Source: Megaustenia siamemsis (Eukaryota; Mollusca; Gastropoda; Stylommatophora; Ariophantidae). Taken from it: DNA of 64,000 nt. Shown one piece after another: positions 14,810-26,800 of this stretch (the stretch's first letter is position 1; every line of letters begins with the position of its first letter). Below the pieces are notes generated by a model. That model was not told the origin of the DNA. It ran no database searches and saw only the letters and a list, made by a program, of their open reading frames with translations. The stretch covers positions 45,700,190 through 45,764,189 of the forward strand of contig JAVIAB010000139.1 in NCBI GenBank assembly GCA_032433765.1, given 5' to 3'. Made by a program: the position numbers and the translations under genes.

Positions 14810-14969
14810 GCGCGGCACCTGATGTTGACGATGTTAAAACAAGTAAATCTTCTATCTAGAAGTTACATATAAAGTACAACAATAACCCAAAACGACATGT
14901 GCTGCCCGACATAGCAGGAAAGTTGGCTACAGTTACAGACAGGACCAGAGGTGCACGTTTAGTTTAGGC
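14810..14969 (+). promoter_or_regulatory. GTF3A 5' flank
   Basis: About 160 bp lie between the antisense I1 LINE and the GTF3A ATG. It contains a short GC-rich stretch (GTCGGCGCGGCACC at about 14814) and a TATA-like ATATAAAG at about 14867. Nothing here proves the transcription start, but the whole proximal promoter must fit here or use LINE sequence. Confidence 0.4.
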
Positions 14970-15068
14970 ATGGAGGACAAATATTTTACATGCTCCTTTC
15001 ATGGATGTGGAAAGTTTTTTAAGAGAAAAGACAGACTCGAAATACATCTTAGAACACATACAGGAGAG
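14970..15068 (+). CDS. GTF3A: GTF3A exon 1, zinc finger 1
   Basis: Residues 1-33. Finger C-x4-C-x12-H-x3-H with [12 protein letters not shown] and the linker HTGE at the donor. Donor GTAAGT at 15069. This is the first ATG in frame with the finger. Confidence 0.92.
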
Positions 15069-18000
15069 GTAAGTTTTGTAAACAAATCAAAAAGTAAAAA
15101 GTGTGTAAGTGTAAAATTTAATTTATAACACTAACTTATACAGTGTGTGAGTGTGGTACTTAATAAGTATAAGTACAGTTGAGTACAGTCAGTAAATGTT
15201 TTTTTTTTCTCCCGATGACTAAACTTACTTCGTATATTTATATAAAGTATGTTGAAATTGAAAGCTGAAGAATGTTGAAAGTTCCCTGGACAGCTAAAAA
15301 GACCAATGAGAAGAAAGTTCTCAAAGAGGCCAACATAAAAAGGGAGCTCTTAAAAAACATCTGAAAGAAGGCTTAGAAGCAATCAACATTTTTTGGGCAC
15401 ATCATCATCATCATGAGAAGAGGAAAGTAAGTTGGAATACTTAAATACTAATACTTGGTTACAACTGGAAAATAAAAGGAAAGAGAGATCGCGGACGACA
15501 AAGAGAAAATATTGGATAGCTTTGGTGTCATGGCATGGAAAACAGTCAACAACAGAACTCATACGATGCACTGTCACTCACTGTGGATAGAAGATTGTGG
15601 AAGGACATGATCGCCAACCAGTAGGGCACATGATGATGACTAAAGTATTCTAGAGTATATATTCTGGTAGACTAGAATATTCCTCTTCATCATTCGCCCT
15701 TATAAAGAGTTAACGGTTAAGTGGGCGTGTCTGCTTTGTATTGTGGTTTGCAGTATAACTGTGATATTTGGGCCTTTTGGCCCAACACATCCGACTTCAG
15801 CACAACTGTTCACAACATTTTTGAGTACCGGGTTGTCTTCCCTCTTCGATCCCTGTTGGCTTGGCCAGACTAGACAGGTTAGTCTGTTACTGGAGGCACC
15901 ACGGAGATTTTCGCGGTCAGTCCTTGGATTTAGTGTTTTCGCAACACATTATAATATTGAAGTTGAAGGCTGTTTGTGCCTGTAGTGTAGTGTTTTAACA
16001 CTGTTTTGATCTTTCTATTTTCTGCCTTATGATATCACATGGCCAAATCATTTATTTTATCTATTGTTTCTTTATGTACTCTATGGCTGGGATTATTCGT
16101 AATTTTTTTCTCTGTTATTCATATCTCACAGGCTGTTTCCTGTCATATTCGACAAATTTGTCTACTGCATTAAATCTCATCTCTGTAGTTATTTTTCTCT
16201 TTGTTCTAGCCTTCCAAGGTCCAGCTCTATAAACTCTATTGGTAACACAATGTTTTGATGAAGATTGTCCTATTATTATTATTTATTTAGTGAATCAGAA
16301 TAAATCATGTCCATTCCATTCATATTTCTTCTCTAGTGTTCAATGATTTCATTTTATAATTTATTACATAATTAAAAATTCATTTTAGATTTCTATCCTC
16401 ATTTCACGCAGTAGTTTTTATTAAACCCCCCCCCCCAACCCACACACACACCTTCCTTTTCTAGTAGACAACTACAGAACCTCAAGTAGAAGGGTATCAG
16501 TTAAGTTATTTGTTGGTTATCATCATTCATCATTGCACTCTCACTCCGAACATCCATAGGTTCTCAGGTCCCCTCCTCAGCAAGTCTTACAGTGTACAGC
16601 GACAGACGTCTCCAGTTCTGTGTTGATTGATTAGTCTTCTTACACACCCACTAAGTTTCTCGTTTCTGGCTGTGCCCATCCTAGCTCCCTTCTCTTTCAT
16701 CCGAAGGAGTGACATGGACTCATGGTTGTCAAAGTCCTATGTCCTTCCTACTTCCTGGAGGGCATTGATGATGTCTATCCGATCCATTGGTTGACCATCC
16801 TCAACAATGGCACAGCTAGCCAACCTGTCCGTTCTTTCATTTCCCCATACTCCCACATGTCCAGGGATGTAGACAAAGGTGACCTTTCATATTTTTGACT
16901 TCTGCAATGACTCTGCCCATTGCATACATACAGAGCCCACCTCCACTTTTCTTATCATGCTCATCGAATCACTCAGTGTGCAGGCGTGGGTGTAGTCTTG
17001 TGACTCTAAACCAGATGAATGTCTTAGCCACTGCCATCACCTCCATGCTACTTGTGGTCATAACGCATGCACCACTGTCTTCCTTGACTATTCTGCCTGC
17101 CAGTTGAGTATGGGCATCCAATTCAATATGGCCTTACAATATCAATGAATGACAATTTTCATTTATGACACATTCCCACCCCTGGTTGCACATTATATGC
17201 CTCACATTTCTTCTTGATCTCTTTTTAAATAAACTTAAGAAGAGGCAAATTTTGTGCATTTAATTTAATATAATTTTTTCAATAAGGGTTAGGTTTAGGG
17301 TATACCTAACTCAAGGTTAGGGTCTTCTAATGACAGATTAGAGAATGATCGAATAAAGTGCAAGGGGATGTTCTTTGAGCAGAAAGATGCTAAACTAGGA
17401 CTTTATCCAAAATTCTTAGAGTTAAATAATTTTAAAAGGAATAAAAGAAATGAAAGAAAGTAGTAATAATAAATAAATATAATTAGATATTTTAGTTTAC
17501 AAGTTTAGTACAGTGAATTATTTCTGTTCAGAGTAACTTCCCTTTGCACTTTATTCGGTCATTCTCTAATCATTATTTGAGAACCCCCAGGTTAGGAATA
17601 CCCTAAACGTAACCCTAAACTTTGTTGAAAAAATTAAATTAAATGTACAAAAACTTAAATCAGCTGATGCATTCAAATGTGTGCAGTCAATTCGGGAAGA
17701 TCACTCATTGAGCAGAAATAATTTACAACCCTAAACTTGTAAATTATCAATAATATTATGGAATAATTAATTTCATCATCATCGTGTGCCTTCTCCGCAA
17801 CGAAGGTTGGCTACCATGGATTGCCATTCCACTCTGTTTCTTGCTTTGATGGTGCAGGCTGTCATAGATTGACTTGACCATCTTTTGATGTTACTCGTCC
17901 ATGTTAGTCTTGGTCTGCATCTCCTTCTTTTACCTTGTATTTTTCCTTCCAATATTACTTTTAGTAGGCTGTTGTGTCTTTTAACATGCCCCAAAAATTT

Positions 18001-18425
18001 CATTTGTCTTGTCTTAATTGTATTTAGTAGTTCTCTTTTTATTTTCAGTTGTTTTAAAACTTTATCGTTTGTTATCTTTTGTTTCCATCCAATTCTACCT
18101 ATTCTTCTATAAATCCACATTTCAAAGGCTTCAATTTTCTGTTCTGTTTTCTTGTCTAATGTCCATGTTTCTGCACCATACAGGAATATTGAGAACATGT
18201 AACATTTTGCCATTCTTAGTTTCAGCCCTGATGATATTTGTTTTGTTGTTAGTATATTTTTCATGGCATTAAAATTACTTTTTGCTATACCTATTCTTTT
18301 GTTTATTTCAGTTTTGCATTTTCCATCATTGGTTATAGTATGTCTCAGGTAGTTGTAATAATTAATTTAAATCATAATTAATTAGATAAGACATGATATG
18401 AGCAAAACAATTATATTTTTCATAT

Positions 18426-18484
<59 letters not shown>

Positions 18485-20786
18485 GTGTAATATAATCAAT
18501 CATTATTCATGCCTTTACTTTACAATATCTTTACATTCATTACTAATTACATCAAATTATGAAAAAAAAAGTTACACATCTTAAATCAGATTAAGTGTAG
18601 TTATTATGCATTATTTTCATTTACATAAGTGCACTGTGGGGAATTTCTTAATAATAATATTAATAGCCACATTTTTAAAATTTAAGAGTTTAGCAACATA
18701 AATTAAAGTGATCACCCCTTAGTTGGCGTCACAACAAAACTACAGTGATTCTCAAATACTTAGTTATCTCTATGTTCATCTCTAATATATTTTATTTCAT
18801 TTTAATTTTTTTTTGGTTTAACAACAATAGGACTTTACCCATGTGTTGTTTCTCTTTTCTCTAAAATTAGAGGAGATCACTTTCATTTATGCAGCTAAGC
18901 AATCACTGTACCCTTACCCACTTTTTTAAAACATAGGTCTGGTCATTTAATTTACTTACTTCCTCCAATGAAGATTTTATTCAAATTTGGCACATTTGCA
19001 GGACTGGATAATGAATCATAATGTCCTTATTGATGTGCTATCTCATTTTGTTTAATACCAGAAGCCTCAAACTTTACAAAATTGTTTCAATAACACAAAT
19101 AGATGGTATTCTAAGAAAGCTGTGTGGAACCACGTAGGATGTGAGTGGGAAAATACTCAGTAAAGTTTGTCAACAGAGTATACACCCACTTCTATAATAT
19201 GGATCATCTGCATGGTGCTCAGTATCAAACACCACACTGCAAGAGCTGGAAAAAGTACAAAACCAGGCACTTAGGGTCATCACAAGAGCAATTAAATAAG
19301 CACCAATATTGGAGATGGAGAAATTGTGGAGGATACTAGCTCTGAGAGAACAGAGGGACACAAAGGTGCTGATACAGGTAAAAAAAAATTCCCATGCATG
19401 CTGAGACATCCAAAGAAGGACTGATTCCATAATCTTGCATTGTATAGCTTAAGACAAGCAGTTTTATCCACCAATCCAAACAAATTTGTAGACATACAAA
19501 GAGTTGTCAGTCCCCTACTTCCCATTCCAGAATATACTCCTTTGGACTGAAGAATCAAGATGGTACGGATGAGCAGAATAGTATACAGTGTAAAACAATC
19601 ACTCTCAATTTCTTGGATGAAGAACCACAAGATCTATGGGTTCATGTACACATAGATGGATCAGCACAGAATGCAGTAAAGAATGGGGGAGCAGTTGCAT
19701 ACATAGAGTACCCAAATAATACTAGGGATACAAATAAAATAGCAACAGGGAAATATTGTCACAATTATGATGCAGAAATCCAAGCAGTGAAGTTGGCATT
19801 TTTATTTTTAAAACTCTTTAAAGTTTTGAGACAATTTTGTGTGTATGTGTATTTTGTGGGAAATCCTGGTCTCTCATTTGGTAGTATAAATTGTAAGTTA
19901 ACACTTATCTTCTTCAAAAACAAGCTTAGAACAAGGACCTGTTTATATGGCTTAAGTTGCCCAATCTCTGTTTTTTGTAGAGATTATAGATGTGGTTAAA
20001 TAGACTTAATCATAACTCCAGTTATCATTTTCATTAAAGTCCCTATAGAAAATACAGAGAATAATACGCAACCTGTCCAGGACTCCTTCATGTTCTTCGA
20101 CACAGCGCCTTGTCACTAGAGACCTGGACTTAAACACACTGCCAACTCAGCACCCCAGAAATGTATACATTAGTTGGAAGTTCAAGCATGCATGTTGACC
20201 ATGTGACTAGAGCAATATTGGCTTCCCACACACTTGTCTTGTCCTGGGTGCTGGCAACCCATAATATTGTGCATAACAGTGTGATAGCGACAAGCTTCTT
20301 CCATTCTTCAGTTTGTAGTTGTTATTGTGCGCTGACAAGGACAATCCATTCTTTTCATGTTTTCTGTCTTTCATATTTTCTTAGCCCCATTCACTGTTCC
20401 TTACAAGAGGATTCTTTTTGCAATACTGGATAAGTGGAATGTGAATATTTGACCATACCAAAAGAATTTCTTCTTGGAGTTTCCTTCCCTTCCTTCCCTT
20501 CCTTCCTTCCTTCCTTCCTTCCTTCCTTCCTTCCTTCCTTCCTTCCTTCCTTCCTTCCTTCCTTCCTTCCTTCTTCCTTCCTTCCTTCCTTCCTTCCTTC
20601 CTTCCTTCCTTCCTTCCTTCCTTCCTTCCTTCCTTCCTTCCTTCCTTCCTTCCTTCCTTCCTTCCTTCCTTCCTTCCCTCCTTCCTCCATTCCTTCCTCC
20701 ATTCCTTTTCTCCATTCCTTTCCTCCCTCCATCCCTCCCCCCCTCCCTTCCTCCCTCCATCCCTCCCCCCTCCCTCCCTCTTTCTT

Positions 20787-20822
<36 letters not shown>

Positions 20823-23800
20823 CTTTCTTTCTTTCACCCAATTACTACAAAGGAAATTGATGGTCCTAATCATCATCCATTTTTAAAAGGACTTTAAGTG
20901 GGTGTAGATGCGTTGTGTTATGCTTTATTTGCTCATTTCGACCCAACACATCTGACTTCAGCACAGCGTTCTTGACCACAGCTTTGCCTTCCCTTCTTGA
21001 TCCATCTCCCTTTGTCAGACTGGATAGTCCTAATCCAGGAACACCACTGGGAGTTGGAGCAAGGTCATGATTAGCTCTGTTCACTGATCCTGATAGATAT
21101 ATTTTCCCGATAAAAAGCAATGTCTTTATTTATCTATTATGGATTTTTTTAGCGCCCATACATGTGTCATGTTGATGGCTGTGGAAGCTCATATGCAAGG
21201 AGGCAGCATCTTAAAAGACACATTGAAAAATCACATACAGTTGGCTACAAAGATCAAAGTAAAGTGAGGTAATTATTACATTGTACATGTATAACTCAAA
21301 TAATTATTTTCTTGTATTGTCAGTTCAGTCAAATCAAATGTACTGTCAACCCTTACGTACACGTGTGAAAGCTGGAAAACTACAAGAGTCATAGAAACAA
21401 AGTTGAACGCATTCAAAAATAGTCTAAGGAAAATACTTGGTATAGCGTGGAACAAATTCAAAACAAACGAGGAAATTAAAGAAATCGCCAATCAACCACT
21501 TATATCTTCAGTAATAAAGAAAAGACGATGGTCATATGTTGGACATGTGATGAGAAGAGATAATAACCAAATAGCAAAGCAAGCCCTCATGTGGTAAGCA
21601 ACAGGTAAGAGGAAAAGAGGAAGACCCAGAGAGACACTGAGAAGAACATTGATGAGAGAGGCAAGAGCAGCAGGAATAAGCTCCCTCAATGAGATAGAGC
21701 TGCTTGCACAGAACAGATACAAATGGCAAGATTTGATAAAATATCTTTAAAAGAATTGAAAACTGCTAGAACAAAAATTTAGATAAGAGGAGTATCTTGG
21801 TCTACGCCCTATGGGCCAGCTACGGCTCAAAAGGTCTATAGATAGATAGATTGTCAGTTAATTTATTTGTAAATAATATACAGATAGTAATGCAACAGTT
21901 ATGTATTTAAAAGTTTATTTATTTAAACTTAAACTTTTGAAAGTGTATTTGTTTATTTATTTAAACTTATGGTATTTAAGTATTTAATGCACAATGTCAG
22001 AATTTGTTAGTTTATTTCCTTTTCAACAAGGAGTTGCACATTACTGTTTGTAATGTCAAAGTTTTACATTTGAGACAATATAAAACAATGCTTGCTGTCA
22101 TTGCCTCTCTTATCAGTGTTCTTCTTAGCATTTATCTAGGTTGACTCTTTTTATTTTGCCTGCTGTTTCTCATTTGAGGCCTTGGTTTACGATACTCTTG
22201 TTATTTCTCCACATCACATGGCTGACATATGCACCCTTCGTGGACTAGTCTTGAAATCACTATATACTTACACAAGCACACACACATTATTTTCTGGGGA
22301 CATTTGTTTTCCAATGCATCTAATTTATATTTTGGTACTTTCGTTGTTTTCTGGCTCTCACATCCATAAGGGTGGATAATATGTTTGATTTAAAAAGACT
22401 ATGCTTTACTTTTGTGCTTAGGAATTTTGATCTCCAAATTTTCTGAAAGTTTTTGAAAATCATTGCCTTTGCTATTCTGATTCTAATTTCTTTCTTTGTG
22501 ATTGGTGTGGCCATTGTTCTGACATTGTAGAAACCTGCTGTCATTATAACAATGCAACTGAAAGATGTATTCATTATTAGGTCTTGATATTTATATTCAA
22601 GGGTCAAGATTTATGTTTCAATAATGAGTGTTTCAGGTAGCAGCTTGTTTTACCTCTTTAAACCATCAAACCAAGAACTGCTCAATAGATACAGTCCAGA
22701 GGAAATTCTTACACAATCAGAAGATGGAACTAGATGGGCCATGTACTCTTGATATATCTGAAATAATCACAAGAGCTGAGGTGCAGTACAATCTGGAGTC
22801 AAGATGAAAGAGAAATGGACCAAGGATAATCTGGTGGGCAATAAAGACAGGAAAGAATAGTGCTGGCCAGATTTGGGGCACCATGTTATGGGTGGCTATG
22901 GATTGTACAAAGTAGAGGAATTTTGTTGCTGCCCTGCAAGATGGCACAAGGTGTATTCTGACCTGTCAGAAGATCTGATATAATGATCCATATTTGACCA
23001 CAAGGGTTGGACCTAATAACAATCAGAATCTCATAGGTTCTCCCTGGTGGCATCAGTCAGAGAACAAGATCTGACCAAGACCTTGCTTCATCTTCATGTG
23101 GTAGCAGGCGACTCAGCATGGGTAAGTAGAGACAAATCAAGTCCCAAAAATTGCAGTGATGAAAGGAAAAAAACTTGTCACATCTTAAGTCAGGCCTACT
23201 GAATCTAATGTAGGCACCCCTTTTTAAAAAAAATTTATCACTGGCACATTTTTGGGTAATGTATAAACATTATACTAGACCAGCTTTCAGATGAGGCCAC
23301 AGGTACCCAGGTAATGCTGGTTGGTAGAGGGAATGAACTTAACCTTCTGTCCTTATTAGACTGGTTCACTAACCATTGCTCTATCACAGCTTCAACATTG
23401 GGATGAAGTTGGATGTTTTGATGGACAAATAATATATTATGATGTAACAGCACAGAAAATAAAATGTTCAAGGTTCACTACAGTCACCAATTACAATGAA
23501 GGTTGCACATCATCTGATCTGAATCATGGAAAATAAATAATAAAAAAAAACAAAAGAAACAAAAACAGCATTCAAAGTTAATTACAGCATAATTTCCCTA
23601 CAATAATAATTAACTGGTAATCTTAGTTTAGTTAAAAATTATCTCATCCTTAGATGCTTGCATTGTAATCAAGAACTTGCCAATAAATCTTGTCTAAAGA
23701 AACATGTGCTAACTTTCCACAAAGTGAAAACTTGCAGCAGTTCATACAAGGTAAGTATATTAGTTTAACATGGTCTATAAAATACATACTTTCAATTGCC

Positions 23801-26800
23801 AGAATCTACTCTGCATATATCATTTCCTTTCTCTTAAGTGGGAAAAGTCATGAAATGATAGCAGGTTCTATGTGTTGCTGTAGAAGTAATACTGTTGCCT
23901 ATAAAGCACTAGTAGAAGGCTGATAAGGAGGGTTGGGTATGAAGTTGACCTATCCCTTCTTTAGAAAATGTAAAGCACACAAGAAATTTTAACAATTTAT
24001 TTGAGTCACTGTCACCTCAAGCTATTGGCAGTTTACTGGATTAATAAACTCTAGAAGATGATTTGTGTACACATTTTGGTCAAAATAGCAGAAGTAATGA
24101 GTTTTTCAAGTCAATCAAGAGAAAATGCACATGGTGATGGCAGATATACAATGATGATGAAATGGTCATAAACTTTAAAAGTCCAAAGAAATATTAAGGA
24201 TAATATGTAAAAGTAAAAATACAGTTTGAGTCGGACTTGAGACTCTCTGTGAACAATGGGTATGGGCATGATGTAGGATATTTTGCAAGCCTGCTGATAA
24301 TTTGGACAAGACGGATATACGGGTTGAATATCTTTAGCATCTAGCATTACATTTTAACTGTATAGTCGATCCATAATGATTGAAGAGTAATTGATAGTAA
24401 TTGTTTTCTGAAAATAAATTTTGGTTCAAGTATTATTTAATATAAATGTATGGGTGAGCAGTCTTCAATATCCTAGATTGAATTGATCGGTGCTAGACCT
24501 CAGAGTTGTACACAAGAACAGACAGACAAATAATCACCATGGAAATGTGAGCATGACAGGAAACAGCCTGAGAGATAGATCACAAGTGAAGAATTAAATA
24601 AAAATAGCCAGGAATTTTTTTTTTTTTTTTGGTTCACCAGCTTTTTACCTCTGACGAAGTCCCTAGAGACTAGGAACAGAGTTTTGCATGTTAATCCATT
24701 TTTCACTGGCAGCCGTGCGCACAGGGGTTCCTCGCTGCACAGGCAGATAACTCTGACTTTGGAGGTACTCATATTTTTTCCATCGATGAGTAATTAATGT
24801 TTCAAGCCGGACTTCACTGCTGAGATCAGGGGTGTTTGCCACAGAGAGAAATCATAAATAAAAATCCCAACCTGTGTAGCTGGGATTTGAACCCACAACT
24901 TCTCTGTCTAAAGGCCGGCGTCTTACCTCGAGACCAACCAGTCCCCCCCATAGCCAGGCATAATATCTGCTATTAATACTTAAAGAGGCAATAGATAAAA
25001 TGGTTTGGCCACATGATAAGACAGAAAGAAGTATGAGCTGGGTAATCTAAAGATATTGGCCTCTCAGCAACAAGGTTTCAGGTTTAAATCTCACCAGCAG
25101 GCAAAGCCACCTCACAGCAGCAGAGCTGGAGGGTGTCAGCGACCCACAGCTGATGGTTTGTGCCAGGATCAGTGAACCAGAACCATGCAGTCCCTACTCC
25201 ACCTCTTCATGTGCCTCCAGAAACAGACTAACCTGTCAAGTCTAGCCTAGCAAGTATGGATTGAAGAGAGAAGACAACCCTGTACTCAAAAATAGGGGTT
25301 AAGGCAAAGAAATGCAAATGAATGCATAAAAATGCGAAGCTGCAGTAAAGCTGAATTCGAGGAAAAATTGAAAAAAAAAAAAAATGGTATGTTAGAAGCT
25401 TTACGTGATTAGTAGACGACACAGATTCGAACGACGTTTCGGCTCAATAGGCCTTCAGCAGGAACAAACAAACAACATACACACACAGATATGTGAATAA
25501 ATAAAACTAATCCTACATAGCTAACTAGTAATGAAACATCAAAAACAAAATAATCGAAATATGTTGACTCGATCCTCCAGTCTGCCCTCAAGCGGGTCCT
25601 CCTTATCTCTCGTCCCGAGGCACTCACCCCTTCCAACCGCCCCCCTTCTGAGAGAACTATACTCACCCTCACATATCATCCTCACAACTTAGCAGCTGTG
25701 AAGATACTCAACCGCTACCGTTCCATTCTCCTCTCTGATCCCACTACCCGTCTACTTTTTAGTGATCCCCCGATGATCGCCTTCAAGCGCGACAGGAATT
25801 TGGGTGACATTCTGGTTAGGAGCCGTCTCGCTCCTACCCTCAACACTTCGGTACGGCCCCTTGTGGTCGTAACTGTATCACCTGTGCCTATGTGCTCCCT
25901 ACTGACTCGGTCTTATTCCCCAATGGACGGTTCGAGATCAAGCATGGCTTCACATGTGTGTCCCGCAACATCATTTAAGCCATTATATGCCAACGATGCC
26001 ACATGACCTATATTGGCGAGTCTGGTAGAAGATTAGCGGAAAGATTTTGCGAACATCTACGTGATGTCCAACAGAATACTGGCACTCCAGTGTCTTCCCA
26101 TTTCAACTCCCCAGATCACAAGGGCAAAGACGACATCTGTGTCACTGGTATTGTCCTCTGTCACTCTGGTGACCGCTGCCGATATACTTTGGAAAATCGC
26201 CTCATAGTCCAGTATGGTTCGCTGACCCCACGAGGCATGAATGTATCACACTCATACACATAGTTTCCTTTCGGCTGCTCCTTCCCTCTTGCATAGCCCT
26301 CTCTACCACCCATGTGGTGGCTCTTTAGTCTATCTACTATGCCACGCTATTCTTAGTTCTTCTCCACTAGTCCCCGTTGAGGCACTTCGTTCTCCTATAT
26401 ACCTTTTTTCTGCGCTACTTACCCCTCATATGTTTTTATTGCACCCCACCCTCATACATCTCACTCTTTCCGCCTTTTGAGTACCTGTCATTCCACTGTT
26501 CTATTCTTTCTCCTTCGAGTTTGCACACTGACCCCGGTGTGAACCCTTCCACACATATGATTGTCCCCGTATGGATGTGCACATGCATGTATGGGTCCAT
26601 AGGCATGGGTATTGGTATATATACGCATATACATGCATGTATATGTGCTCTTGCTTGTATGCATACACATGTATGTGTGTGTATATGTATGTGTATGTTG
26701 ATATGTATTAGTATGTGCACTTCTTCTTGCATGTGTACATATGTATACACGCATCTGTGTGTGTATACATGTATTTATGGGCCCTTAGATACTTTCAGAT

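Noticed and set aside
17285..17300. Telomeric repeat or ancient chromosome end (GGTTAGG, GTTTAGGG)
   Set aside because: Only two or three imperfect units, and they are mirrored in the opposite arm of an inverted repeat, so they belong to that element.
20391..20886. Several overlapping open frames of 120-160 codons on both strands (Phe-Leu-Pro-Ser, or Lys-Glu-Gly-Arg rich)
   Set aside because: They are translations of the (CCTT)n/(TC)n microsatellite, open in every frame with no other content.
24880..24955. Second tRNA-like sequence with box B GGGTTCAAATCCC
   Set aside because: It is the head of SINE-A, which recurs at 59.1 kb with the same downstream body.
26003..26263. Stand-alone GIY-YIG homing endonuclease or DNA-repair (SLX1-like) gene
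   Set aside because: It is preceded by Penelope-specific post-RT sequence and enclosed by pseudo-LTRs and a target duplication. No PHD/RING finger.
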